A stretch of 64,000 bases of DNA from Faecalicatena fissicatena (GTDB taxonomy: Bacteria > Bacillota > Clostridia > Lachnospirales > Lachnospiraceae), in contig LDAQ01000023.1 of the NCBI GenBank assembly GCA_001028025.1, forward strand, positions 1 through 64,000. Direction: 5' to 3'. A program made the position numbers and the translations under genes. A model generated the notes under the pieces. It was not told the origin of the DNA, searched no databases, and was given only the letters and a program-made list of their open reading frames with translations. Below are positions 43,155-52,302 of this stretch, in pieces (position 1 is the stretch's first letter; each line of letters begins with the position of its first letter).

Positions 43155-44876
43155 ATGCAGCCTGAAGCAATTTATCATCAGCCAATGAGTAATTACTGTT
43201 ATGCATATGATGAAAAAACAATTCATATCCGAATCCGTACAGCAAAAAAGGATTTCGCAGTCGTTACCGTTCTATACAAGGACAAATTTGACTGGAACAT
43301 ACATGGAACTGTAAACATGAAACTGGACATGAGTGACAGCCTGTTTGACTACTATATAGCAGAAATTCCTATGGTAAAAAGACTTACATATTATTTTAGG
43401 CTGGAAAATGGGCGCACTGCTGTTTATTTTACACAGTCAGGAATACTTAAGGAAGCCGATGACAATCAATCATATATTTTCTGTTTCCAATATCCATATA
43501 TATATTTAAAAGATATACATGGTATACCGGAATGGGTAAGAGATACTGTGTTTTATGAAATTTTTCCGGACAGGTTCTGCATAGCCGGCAGAAATGCGGC
43601 AGCTGGAAAAAGTGAAAAATGGGGAACTGAACCTGGGAATGACAGCTTTTACGGTGGGAATTTAGAAGGAATAATCAGTAAAATTGATTATCTGAAAAAT
43701 TTAGGAATAACAGGAATATACATAACTCCGATATTCAGTTCAAGTTCTAACCATAAATACGATACAATTGACTACTATAATATAGATCCTGATTTTGGCG
43801 ATTTGGATACATTAAAAAGACTTGTTAAGCAGTGTCACAACAACGGAATAAGAGTGATACTTGATGGCGTTTTCAATCACTGCAGCTACAAAATGCGACA
43901 GTTTCAGGATGTTCTTGAAAAGGGAGAAGAATCGGAGTATTATTCATGGTTTATATACAGCAAAGGATCTGGATTTTTGAAAGAGAGTTATGAATCTTAT
44001 TCTATTTTCCACGATATGCCAAAGCTTGACACATCAAAAATTGAAGTACAGGAATATTTTCTGTCAATCGCAAATTACTGGATTATTAAGGCGAACATAG
44101 ATGGTTGGAGACTCGATGTAGGAGATGAACTTAATACGGAATTTATTAAAAGGTTCAGATGCAGACTTAAAAGTATTAACAGCGAGGTATATATCGTTGG
44201 AGAAACCTGGTATAACGGTTATCCATGGCTTATGGGGAACCATTTTGACGCAGTTATGAATTACCAGCTTACAGGGGTAATTGGTGATTATTTTGCAAAA
44301 GGCACAATGGACTCGGATCAGTTCAAAAATAAAGTCAGCAGTATAAGAGCCCAGTACACAAAACAGGTTAACCAGATGAATTTCAATATAATTGACAGCC
44401 ATGATACTGAGAGATTTCTTACTAAATGTAATGGCAACATTAAAAAACTTATACTGGCATTAACATTTTTACTCACCTATGATGGAGTACCGTGCATATT
44501 CTATGGAACAGAAATTGGAATGAGCGGCGGCAATGATCCTGGTTGCAGAAAATGCTTTGAATGGAATACAGAAAAATGGAATATGAAAATATATACATGT
44601 CTAAAACAGCTTATTCAGCTTAGAAATAAATATAAAAGTTTAAGAAAGGGTGGTTTTAGTTGGATTGAAGGGAAAAAAATGATTGTATATGAAAGGAATT
44701 ATGAAGAGGAAAGTATTATTGTTGTAATTAATAATAGTACTGATTCGGGGAAGGTAAAATACAAAAAGAATGTGGCTGAAGTTATCGATTTGATGACTAA
44801 TGAAAAAATAACATCAGATATAACAGTTACACAGATGAGTTACAAAATATTATTATCCAGGAGGAATGAAAAATGA
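43155..44876 (+). CDS. GH13 alpha-glucanase, neopullulanase/cyclomaltodextrinase-like
   Basis: 573 aa, cytoplasmic. An N-terminal beta domain (about 1-125, CBM34-like) precedes the (beta/alpha)8 barrel: VFYEIFPDRFCIAG, GVFNHCSY (conserved region I), DGWRLDVGDEL with the nucleophile Asp (near 322), VGETWYNG with the acid Glu (near 350) and IDSHDTERF with the third Asp (near 415). Such enzymes cut maltodextrins, cyclodextrins or pullulan after uptake. One base separates its start from the MATE stop, and ATGA overlaps the binding-protein gene. Confidence 0.9.
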   Translation: MQPEAIYHQPMSNYCYAYDEKTIHIRIRTAKKDFAVVTVLYKDKFDWNIHGTVNMKLDMSDSLFDYYIAEIPMVKRLTYYFRLENGRTAVYFTQSGILKEADDNQSYIFCFQYPYIYLKDIHGIPEWVRDTVFYEIFPDRFCIAGRNAAAGKSEKWGTEPGNDSFYGGNLEGIISKIDYLKNLGITGIYITPIFSSSSNHKYDTIDYYNIDPDFGDLDTLKRLVKQCHNNGIRVILDGVFNHCSYKMRQFQDVLEKGEESEYYSWFIYSKGSGFLKESYESYSIFHDMPKLDTSKIEVQEYFLSIANYWIIKANIDGWRLDVGDELNTEFIKRFRCRLKSINSEVYIVGETWYNGYPWLMGNHFDAVMNYQLTGVIGDYFAKGTMDSDQFKNKVSSIRAQYTKQVNQMNFNIIDSHDTERFLTKCNGNIKKLILALTFLLTYDGVPCIFYGTEIGMSGGNDPGCRKCFEWNTEKWNMKIYTCLKQLIQLRNKYKSLRKGGFSWIEGKKMIVYERNYEEESIIVVINNSTDSGKVKYKKNVAEVIDLMTNEKITSDITVTQMSYKILLSRRNEK

Positions 44877-46141
44877 AAAAAATGTTATTAGCATTGGCAA
44901 TTGTTTTGGTTTCCACATTAACAGGGTGTAACAAAAGTTTTACAAACACAGCAAATGGCACAGGAAGCAGCAACACAGAAACTACAAGTGATGATCCAAA
45001 GGAATTGGTGCCGGAGGAAGGTGCAGAACTTGTAATATGGGAAGATAGTGATTCTAGAATTGAATACATGAACCATGTTGCTAAGAAATTTAAAGAAAAA
45101 TATAAAATTGATGTAAAAATCGAACAGGTTACAGATCTTAACAGACTTGTACAGGATGCACCGGCAGGACTGGGACCGGACATATTTGAAGCACCACATG
45201 ATCAGGTAGGAACAATGCTTACAGCTGGCCTTATCCAGCCAAATGATACATCAGCAGAAACAATGAAAGATGATTTTGGTGAAACCGTTTATAACTGTCT
45301 TACATTTGACGGTAAGGTATATGGATATCCGCTTACCTTAAATACGTATCTTCTTATATATAATAAAGACATAGTCGGAGAAACAGCACCTGAAACCTTT
45401 CAGGAGATATTTGACTTTGCCCAGACATTTAATGATCCGACAAACAGAAAATATGCTCTTATGTGGCAGGTAGGCAATTCATATTATACAAATGCATTTA
45501 TAGCAGGATATGGCGGATATATTTTCGGAAATAACGGAACAGATCCAGAAGATATTGGACTTAATTCAAAGGAATTTATTGAAGGTGCAGAGTATGTGAA
45601 ATCTTTTGAATCAATTCTTAACGTAAATACAGCGGATATTGAACCGCAGGTAATTGATGGTTTATTCCAGAGTGGAAAAGTTGCGTATACAATAAGCGGA
45701 CAGTGGTCTGTTACACAGTATCAGAGTGCAGGAGTAAATATTGGAGTAAGTACTTTACCTAAGATGGCAAATGATGAAACTCCAAAGACATTTCTTGGCG
45801 TACAGACATTATATGTAAATGCATATTCAGAATATCCAAATGCTGCAAAATTGTTTGCGGAAATGGCTACATCAGAAAAAATGTTTGTAAAGAGATATGA
45901 GATTACAAATGAAGTGCCGGCAAGATTAAGTCTTCTCACAAATGAAGCAATTATGAATGATCCTATAGCATCAGCATTTATTGAACAGGCGCAGAGTTCC
46001 GTACCAATGCCATCAATTACGCAGATGAATTCAGTATGGGATCCATACTCAAATGCTTTAAAATCAATCTGGGATGAGGATATTGAACCTGAAACGGCAT
46101 TAAACAAGAGTGCTGATACAATTTCTAAATTAATTAATTAG
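44873..46141 (+). CDS. Maltodextrin-type ABC substrate-binding lipoprotein
   Basis: 422 aa, MalE-like. Lipobox LTGC (Cys19), Ser/Thr/Asn-rich linker, then ELVIWEDSDSRIEYMNHVAK and KVYGYPLTLNTYLLIYNKD, typical of the maltose/maltodextrin family. AGGAGG precedes ATG 44873, which overlaps the GH13 stop by 4 nt. Functions with the two permeases downstream. Confidence 0.9.
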   Translation: MKKMLLALAIVLVSTLTGCNKSFTNTANGTGSSNTETTSDDPKELVPEEGAELVIWEDSDSRIEYMNHVAKKFKEKYKIDVKIEQVTDLNRLVQDAPAGLGPDIFEAPHDQVGTMLTAGLIQPNDTSAETMKDDFGETVYNCLTFDGKVYGYPLTLNTYLLIYNKDIVGETAPETFQEIFDFAQTFNDPTNRKYALMWQVGNSYYTNAFIAGYGGYIFGNNGTDPEDIGLNSKEFIEGAEYVKSFESILNVNTADIEPQVIDGLFQSGKVAYTISGQWSVTQYQSAGVNIGVSTLPKMANDETPKTFLGVQTLYVNAYSEYPNAAKLFAEMATSEKMFVKRYEITNEVPARLSLLTNEAIMNDPIASAFIEQAQSSVPMPSITQMNSVWDPYSNALKSIWDEDIEPETALNKSADTISKLIN

Positions 46142-46162
46142 TTCTTACTATTGGAGGACAAG

Positions 46163-47452
46163 ATGAAAAAATCTCAAAGAGCTGCAATATTGTCCACTCT
46201 TTTTATGGGTACAGGGCAAATCTATAACAAAAAATTAGTTAAGGGGATAGTATTAGCAGCAATAGAAATACTAGTTATTATTTTGGGAATTCCATATTTC
46301 CAGTATTCCATGTGGGGTTTAATAACACTTGGAGAAACGCCGCAGTACTTTGTAGATGGACATGCTTATGGTGATCATTCAATTAGATTACTGATGAATG
46401 GCATTTTAGCTGTCATAATTATTCTCGTATGTATAGGGCTTTATATATATAATGTAATGGATGCTTATAGGACTGCTAAAAAAGCGGAACTTGGTGAATT
46501 ACGTCCGGCACCTAAAAAGATACTTGATAAGCTGGATAAAATGTTCCCTATTATTATGCTTTTGCCGGCAATCATTGCGTGTTTGTTTTTGGTTGTATTT
46601 CCGGTCGTCAGTTCTTTTACAATAGCATTTACAAATTATTCAAGCCCTTATCATATACCCCCTAAAAATCTGGTAAGCTGGGTTGGATTCGATAATTTTA
46701 AGAACTTGTTTACTATGGATATGTGGAGTGATACTTTTTTCAACATCATAAAATGGACAATTATATGGGGAATTGTTTGTACAGTACTTACATATTTTTG
46801 CGGTATATTTCTTGCAGTACTTACAAATTCCAAGACCGTAAAATTTAAAAAATTCTGGAGAAGTATTTTGGTTCTCCCAATGGCAATGCCTGGTTTTATA
46901 TCAATTCTTATTTTTAGACTTGTGTTTAACGGTATGGGGCCGATTAACCAGCTGCTTAATAAAATTGGTGTTGACTCAGTCAGCTGGCTTACAGATCCGA
47001 CAATTGCTAAGTTTGTACTTATAGGAGTTAACCTTTGGCTTTCCTGTGCAGGAACAATGGTATATATATCCGGAATACTTACAGGTATTTCCCCTGACCT
47101 TTGCGAAGCGGCTTCAATAGATGGAGCAACTGAATCGCAGAAATTCAGAAAGATTACTCTCCCTCTGATTCTATATCAGACTGCACCTATTCTTGTTATG
47201 AATATGGCTGGTAACTTTAACAACTTTGGTACTATATACCTGCTGACCGATGGCGGACCGGTTAATCCATCATTCCAGTATGCGGGTTCTACAGATATTT
47301 TATTGTCATGGGTATATAAGATGACGATGAATGTTAACCAGTACAGTATGGCAACAACTATTTCAATACTAATATTCATATTTATCGCAATAATTTCGGT
47401 AATTAATCTGAGAAGAACCCGCTCATTTAAAGAGGAGGACATGATAGAATGA
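46163..47452 (+). CDS. Maltodextrin ABC permease (MalF/MdxF-type)
   Basis: 429 aa, longer than most permeases because of an N-terminal membrane extension (about 1-130, FMGTGQIYNKKLVKGIV), as in Firmicutes MdxF. The EAA loop is CEAASIDGATESQKFRKITL (near 315). TTG 46151 is in frame, but GGAGG at 46153-46157 sets ATG 46163. Four-base overlap with the next permease gene. Confidence 0.92.
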   Translation: MKKSQRAAILSTLFMGTGQIYNKKLVKGIVLAAIEILVIILGIPYFQYSMWGLITLGETPQYFVDGHAYGDHSIRLLMNGILAVIIILVCIGLYIYNVMDAYRTAKKAELGELRPAPKKILDKLDKMFPIIMLLPAIIACLFLVVFPVVSSFTIAFTNYSSPYHIPPKNLVSWVGFDNFKNLFTMDMWSDTFFNIIKWTIIWGIVCTVLTYFCGIFLAVLTNSKTVKFKKFWRSILVLPMAMPGFISILIFRLVFNGMGPINQLLNKIGVDSVSWLTDPTIAKFVLIGVNLWLSCAGTMVYISGILTGISPDLCEAASIDGATESQKFRKITLPLILYQTAPILVMNMAGNFNNFGTIYLLTDGGPVNPSFQYAGSTDILLSWVYKMTMNVNQYSMATTISILIFIFIAIISVINLRRTRSFKEEDMIE

Positions 47453-48276
47453 AAAATAGAATACTTAGAAAAATTTTGGCATATTTTGTTCTTATCACAG
47501 CCAGCATAATAGTAATCGTACCTATTGTCTGGATCCTTATGGCATCGTTCAGCTCGGGAAACAGTCTTTACAGTGGGGATGGATTTTTTACAAAACCAAC
47601 TCTTATACATTATAAAGAACTTCTGACGACATCTGATTTCGGCCTATGGTATTTCAATACTTTTAAAATTGCAGCGGCTAACATGGTTCTGTCAGTGCTT
47701 TTATCGATGAGTTCTGCATATGTATTTTCAAGATTCAGATTCAGAGGAAGAAAATTTGCCCTTACTTCTATCATGGTAATGCAGATGTTTCCAAGCATTA
47801 TGGGGATGATTGCCATTTATATTCTTCTTCAGATGGTTGGACTTCTTGATACACATATAGGATTAATCCTTATATATGCGGGAGGGCAGATTCCCTATAA
47901 TACCTGGCTGATAAAGGGATATCTTGACAGTCTCTCACGAAGCTTTGATGAAGCAGCAAAGGTTGATGGTGCAAGGAATGCAACAATATTCTTTAAAGTT
48001 ATCCTTCCGCTCTCGAAATCAATGATTACATATCTTGCCCTTACCAATTTTATTACACCATGGATGGATTTTATGCTTCCTCAGCTTGTTCTTAGAAGTC
48101 CTAAGAAAAAAACATTGGCGATTGCACTTTACAATATGGTATCAGGACAGCAGAACACAGCATTTACAACATTTGCTGCCGGAGCAGTACTTGTAGCAGT
48201 ACCAATAACATTATTATATGTATATTTGCAGAAATATCTTGTTGTAGGTTTAACAGCAGGCGCAAATAAAGGATAA
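47449..48276 (+). CDS. Maltodextrin ABC permease (MalG/MdxG-type)
   Basis: 275 aa, six predicted helices; EAA loop DEAAKVDGARNATIFFKVI (near residue 165) followed by LPLSKS. Last gene of the operon; no ATPase gene follows, so a shared MsmX-like ATPase is probably used. Confidence 0.92.
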   Translation: MKNRILRKILAYFVLITASIIVIVPIVWILMASFSSGNSLYSGDGFFTKPTLIHYKELLTTSDFGLWYFNTFKIAAANMVLSVLLSMSSAYVFSRFRFRGRKFALTSIMVMQMFPSIMGMIAIYILLQMVGLLDTHIGLILIYAGGQIPYNTWLIKGYLDSLSRSFDEAAKVDGARNATIFFKVILPLSKSMITYLALTNFITPWMDFMLPQLVLRSPKKKTLAIALYNMVSGQQNTAFTTFAAGAVLVAVPITLLYVYLQKYLVVGLTAGANKG

Positions 48277-48283
48277 AAACTAA

Positions 48284-48314
48284 GACCGTGCAGTCGTTAA
48301 TAGGCAGCACGGTC
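48284..48314 (+). terminator. Hairpin at the end of the maltodextrin operon
   Basis: GACCGTGC (48284-48291) pairs with GCACGGTC (48307-48314). Only a weak ATATAT follows, so termination is plausible but not certain. Confidence 0.4.
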
Positions 48315-48375
48315 ATATATCCAGACATGCCGGAAGCAATGTATTAATCAGCGATGCCCTGGCATCGTATTGTGC

Positions 48376-49311
48376 TTATGCCTCGGGTATACTCGAAAAG
48401 AAGTTATAGCATGCTTTATCCTTTTTGGAATAGTAAAGTGCCTTGTCTGCTTTCAGGAAAAGTTCCTCAAAAGTCAGGGCATCCTCAGGGAAAATAGAGA
48501 CGCCAATACTATTTGTGTAAACATATGGAGAATGGCTGCATTTTACGATTTTACTTAGCTTATCACACAACCAATCTGTATCGAATATATCGCGTATAAG
48601 AATCAGATATTCATCTCCGCCAAATCTACTAATAATATCAGACTTTCTGAACTGATTTTTCAATTCACTGGACATTGCTTTTAAGACCTTATCTCCTTCG
48701 GCATGCCCATAGGTATCATTGATTACTTTGAAATTATCAATATCCACTAACACCAGTGCGTGCTTCTGCTCAAAATTACCGGCTAAAGCCTGCTCTATTG
48801 CAAGAGTAGCATATTTCTTATTATAAAGACCTGTGAAGTTATCTAAACGTACTTCTTTCATTAAATGATCAGCCCTTTTTTTACTGCTGGTTATATCAGT
48901 TATAACACCTATCATCTTTACAGCCCGGTCATTTTCCATAATAGGAGTTACATCTATTTTGCACCAGATATAGTTAGAACCGCCGGCTCTCATGCGCGCT
49001 TCGTAAGTGGCCGGAATTCCGCTGAGAATGGAATGGAAAGCTTCAGCGATAACCTTTTCATCATCCGGATGAGAAAAATATGAGGTTACAGACTGTTGAT
49101 AATGAAATGGATCTAATTCACTGTAAGGCTGTACGTCACGAAGAATCGTATCTCCCGATACGCCAAATATATCCTCTGCATTTTCAAAGAAGGTATAGAG
49201 CTGTCGGGACAAATCAACTTCAAATACACATATCCGGGCAGTTTTCAATGCAATACGCAGTCTTTGTTTATATAGTTGTTCTTCATTAAACTCATTGTTT
49301 GTTACTGGCAT
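48376..49311 (-). CDS. PAS-GGDEF diguanylate cyclase
   Basis: 311 aa, soluble. PAS domain (about 20-135; VFEVDLSRQLYTFFENAEDI and YIWCKIDVTPI, GVITDITSSKKRA), then a GGDEF domain (about 145-305; NFTGLYNKKYA, LVDIDNFKVINDTYGHAEGD, active-site RFGGDEYLILI near residue 230). The GGDEY variant retains the catalytic residues, so c-di-GMP synthesis is expected. Convergent with the maltodextrin operon. Confidence 0.9.
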   Translation of the reverse strand: MPVTNNEFNEEQLYKQRLRIALKTARICVFEVDLSRQLYTFFENAEDIFGVSGDTILRDVQPYSELDPFHYQQSVTSYFSHPDDEKVIAEAFHSILSGIPATYEARMRAGGSNYIWCKIDVTPIMENDRAVKMIGVITDITSSKKRADHLMKEVRLDNFTGLYNKKYATLAIEQALAGNFEQKHALVLVDIDNFKVINDTYGHAEGDKVLKAMSSELKNQFRKSDIISRFGGDEYLILIRDIFDTDWLCDKLSKIVKCSHSPYVYTNSIGVSIFPEDALTFEELFLKADKALYYSKKDKACYNFFSSIPEA

Positions 49312-49344
49312 TGGATTTCCCTTTCCTGCGGGGTAAATATAAAA

Positions 49345-50511
49345 TTAAGGTGTCCTGCACAAAACCCCATCTTCTAAAACAGCAGGTCTTTCACATACAG
49401 ACAAAACCTCCTCAAATCTTCCGCTTTCACTGCTTGCCATCATCTGGCTGATGACTTCAAGCACATGGTAAGCCATCTGCTTATTTGCCCGGTTTGGCCG
49501 TCCTTCCAATATTGCCTCAGCCATCTCTGCGGGACCGATTCCCCTGCTGTTCTCTGAAAACGCATCCGTATAATGTACAGTAGTCTTTTTTACTGCTTCC
49601 CACTGTTCGCTGTCATCTGATATTAAAGTCACTTCCCCGCCGAATTGATTCGGGTCGGTAAGCTTCAGGATTCCCTTTGTCCCATAAATCATGAATACCG
49701 CCTGATCCTGCAGCAGACTGTCTCCATTTAATACCAATGTACCCAGAACCCCATTCTTCAGCTCTAAAACAGCGGCCGCCTGACTTTCGTTTGGATACTC
49801 ATATTCCTGATCATAACCAGGCGTCCCCGGACGTCTATTCTTACGTCTTTCGTTTCGGTTTTGCACAATCGCAGATACTTTTTTCACTGATCCTAAAAGA
49901 CTTACCAGAGCGGTCAGATAATAGACCCCGTAATCAAAACAGATACCACCGCCCGGCATACGCAGAAACGCCGCATAACTTGCCATAATATCTATGTTGC
50001 GGTTGGCATGGATCTGGAAGGATGTTACTTCGCCTATAACTCCGTTATCAATTGCACGCCTTGCATTCTGAAGTGCGGCACCGAGAAATGTATCCGGCGC
50101 AGAACCGAGATACAGCCCTTTCTCTTCGGATAAACGTATCAGTTCCTTAGCCTCCCCCAGTCTGACGGTCATTGTTTTCTCGGTATACACGTGTTTTCCG
50201 CCAAGCAGAGCCTTCCGGATTAACTCATAGTGAGTCGGCGCAGGAGTCAGTATGACCACCATGTCAATGGTATCATCCTGCAGAATCTCATCATAGCTGC
50301 AGGCCCGGATTCCATATAGGGCTGCTTTTCTTTGTGCAGAATCCGAATGCCTTGAAGCGCAGGCTATAACATCAAGGTTAGAGAATTTATGAATCATATT
50401 GTTCAGGTAAATATCGCTGATTGCACCACAGCCCACCACAGCCGTTCGGATTTTTTTGTATGGATCTGGTGAATAATCGTGGTTTCTTTTGAGGTTTATC
50501 GGTTCATTCAT
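49345..50511 (-). CDS. Gfo/Idh/MocA-family oxidoreductase
   Basis: 388 aa NAD(P)-dependent dehydrogenase. Rossmann motif TAVVGCGAISDIYLNNMI near residue 25, VYTEKTMTV in place of the EKP motif (the catalytic Lys is kept), and GGGICFDYGVYY (GGxxxDxGxY, with Tyr replacing the usual His). Substrates of the family are sugars, inositols or derivatives. GGAG precedes ATG 50511. It is transcribed toward the diguanylate cyclase gene 33 bp downstream and may share its transcript. Confidence 0.87.
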   Translation of the reverse strand: MNEPINLKRNHDYSPDPYKKIRTAVVGCGAISDIYLNNMIHKFSNLDVIACASRHSDSAQRKAALYGIRACSYDEILQDDTIDMVVILTPAPTHYELIRKALLGGKHVYTEKTMTVRLGEAKELIRLSEEKGLYLGSAPDTFLGAALQNARRAIDNGVIGEVTSFQIHANRNIDIMASYAAFLRMPGGGICFDYGVYYLTALVSLLGSVKKVSAIVQNRNERRKNRRPGTPGYDQEYEYPNESQAAAVLELKNGVLGTLVLNGDSLLQDQAVFMIYGTKGILKLTDPNQFGGEVTLISDDSEQWEAVKKTTVHYTDAFSENSRGIGPAEMAEAILEGRPNRANKQMAYHVLEVISQMMASSESGRFEEVLSVCERPAVLEDGVLCRTP

Positions 50512-50826
50512 GGTCTCCAGGTTCCTTTCTTTTTAGAGAGTTGTTCACAGATCTTTAAACAGCTGCTAAAATTTAGCGTTTGCCCTTAGTGTATTATACT
50601 GCCTGAGACATAAGTTTAACAGAATAATTTGGATTTTTCACTTTATTTTTGTTTTAATCAGTGTAATTCGTATATTTATTCTCTGCGGGCCTTTCTACTA
50701 AATGAAATTTTGCCTGAAAAAATGAAATACCAAATTTTAACCAAATTTAAATACAATATGGTTTACAATCATCCCTGATTATTGTATTATATAACCATAA
50801 ACGGGTATCTGTGAGGAGGGATGGTT
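50512..50826. other. AT-rich divergent intergenic region
   Basis: 315 bp between the divergent oxidoreductase and XRE-Uma2 genes. It is AT-rich with promoter-like TATACT/TATAAC stretches, one near 50785-50792 facing the XRE-Uma2 gene. No gene or strong repeat is seen. Confidence 0.4.
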
Positions 50827-51588
50827 ATGACGATACAGGAGATGAAACAAAAGAAGCAGGAGAAGGGCTATACATACGCGCAGATTGCAGAACTGTCCGG
50901 TGTTCCGCTGGGGACGGTTCAGAAGATCTTTAACGGAGAGACGGAGAATCCGAGATATGCGACGATTCTTGCGCTTGAGAAAGTGTTTAAAGAGCCTGCT
51001 GTTGTGAGAGAAACTTCTGCATACCATGTAGGGGACGAACAGGGAATGTATACGGTAGAGGATTACCGTGCGCTTCCGGATGAGCAGAGAGTGGAGCTGA
51101 TTGATGGTTATTTTTATGATATGGCGGCGCCCAATACACTACATCAGCTGATTACAGGAGAGCTGTACAGACAGATTGCTAATTATATAATGGAACAGGA
51201 GGGCGCATGCATACCGTTTATTTCTCCTGTAGATGTTCAGCTGAATAATGATAAGAAAACAATGCTCCAGCCGGATGTGGTTATTGTCTGTAATCCGGAT
51301 CAGATTGTGAAGAGCAACATCATGGGCGCTCCGGATTTTGTGCTGGAAGTTATTTCACCAGGCTCCAGAAGAAAGGATTATATCATTAAGCTTCATAAAT
51401 ACGAAGATGCCGGAGTACGGGAATACTGGCTGGTAGATCCGAATCAGAAAGTGGTGCTGGTGTACTTTTTTGAAGACGAGGCCTGTCCGGCTATTTATCC
51501 GATTGATGCGGACATCCCCGTTAATATATTTGGCAGGAAGCTGGTTCTGAAGCTGTGTCATATTGCAAAGTGGACCGGACAGGAATAA
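50827..51588 (+). CDS. XRE helix-turn-helix fused to Uma2-type nuclease domain
   Basis: 253 aa. Residues about 1-55 form a Cro/C1-type helix-turn-helix (TYAQIAELSGVPLGTVQKIF). Residues about 75-245 match the Uma2 (DUF820) restriction-endonuclease-like fold: RVELIDGYFYDMA, MLQPDVVIVCNP, DFVLEVISPGSRRKDYIIK, then YEDAGVREYWLVDP. The conserved D and ExK residues of the PD-(D/E)xK core are present. GAGGAGG lies 7 nt before ATG 50827; ATG 50821 is too close. Function is unknown; the fusion suggests sequence-directed nuclease or regulatory activity. Confidence 0.8.
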   Translation: MTIQEMKQKKQEKGYTYAQIAELSGVPLGTVQKIFNGETENPRYATILALEKVFKEPAVVRETSAYHVGDEQGMYTVEDYRALPDEQRVELIDGYFYDMAAPNTLHQLITGELYRQIANYIMEQEGACIPFISPVDVQLNNDKKTMLQPDVVIVCNPDQIVKSNIMGAPDFVLEVISPGSRRKDYIIKLHKYEDAGVREYWLVDPNQKVVLVYFFEDEACPAIYPIDADIPVNIFGRKLVLKLCHIAKWTGQE

Positions 51589-51590
51589 TA

Positions 51591-51624
51591 GTTACTGTTC
51601 ACACCTGCTGGTGTGCACAGTAAC
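51591..51624 (+). repeat. Small dispersed hairpin repeat
   Basis: GTTACTGT-t-CACACC pairs with GGTGTG-c-ACAGTAAC around TGCT. A relative is at 12837-12865. It lies between two co-oriented genes and has no U-tract. Confidence 0.5.
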
Positions 51625-51657
51625 GGAATAATACAGAGACATAAGGAGGAACATAAG

Positions 51658-52215
51658 ATGGAGAAGAAGCGCTGCTTCTGGGTGGATTTATCTTCACCAG
51701 TTTATATAGAATACCATGACAGGGAATGGGGCATTCCCGTGTATGATGATGAGAAACTCTACGAGATGTTTTTGCTGGAGACATTTCAGGCGGGGCTTTC
51801 CTGGATTACTATTTTAAAGAAAAGAGAATTTTTCAGGGATGCTTTTGACGGTTTTGATGTGAAAAAGATTGCGGCATATGGAACAGAAAAGGTGGAAGAG
51901 CTGATGCAGAATGCCCAGATCATCAGGAATCGCGGGAAGATAACGGCGGCAGTTCAAAATGCCGGGATTTTTATAGACATACAAAAGCAATATGGTTCTT
52001 TTTCTGAGTATCTGTGGGGATTTACAAAAGATAAGGTGATCGTAAATCAGGAAGATACGATTCCGGTGAAGACAGAACTGTCTGACCGTATTTCAAAAGA
52101 TTTGAAGAAAAGAGGAATGCGGTATGTAGGCTCGGTTACCATATATTCTTATCTACAGGCAGTAGGCGTGGTAAATGACCATGATAAGGACTGTTTTTGC
52201 AACAGGAAAAAATAG
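51658..52215 (+). CDS. tag: 3-methyladenine DNA glycosylase I
   Basis: 185 aa, the family length. Removes N3-methyladenine from alkylated DNA. Zinc-site ligands C6 (KKRCFWV), H20 (EYHDREWG), H175 and C179 (NDHDKDCFC) are present. Conserved DDEKLYEMFLLETFQAGLSW and GMRYVGSVTIYSYLQAVGVV. AAGGAGG fits ATG 51658; the longer GTG frame from 51613 runs through the hairpin repeat. Confidence 0.92.
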   Translation: MEKKRCFWVDLSSPVYIEYHDREWGIPVYDDEKLYEMFLLETFQAGLSWITILKKREFFRDAFDGFDVKKIAAYGTEKVEELMQNAQIIRNRGKITAAVQNAGIFIDIQKQYGSFSEYLWGFTKDKVIVNQEDTIPVKTELSDRISKDLKKRGMRYVGSVTIYSYLQAVGVVNDHDKDCFCNRKK

Positions 52216-52302
52216 GGGATATCAGATTATGGGGTTTTCTTTATGGAGAATAAGGTATCTCTCATCGGGGTATATTAACCGGAAACAGGAGGGAGAGTGT
52301 AC

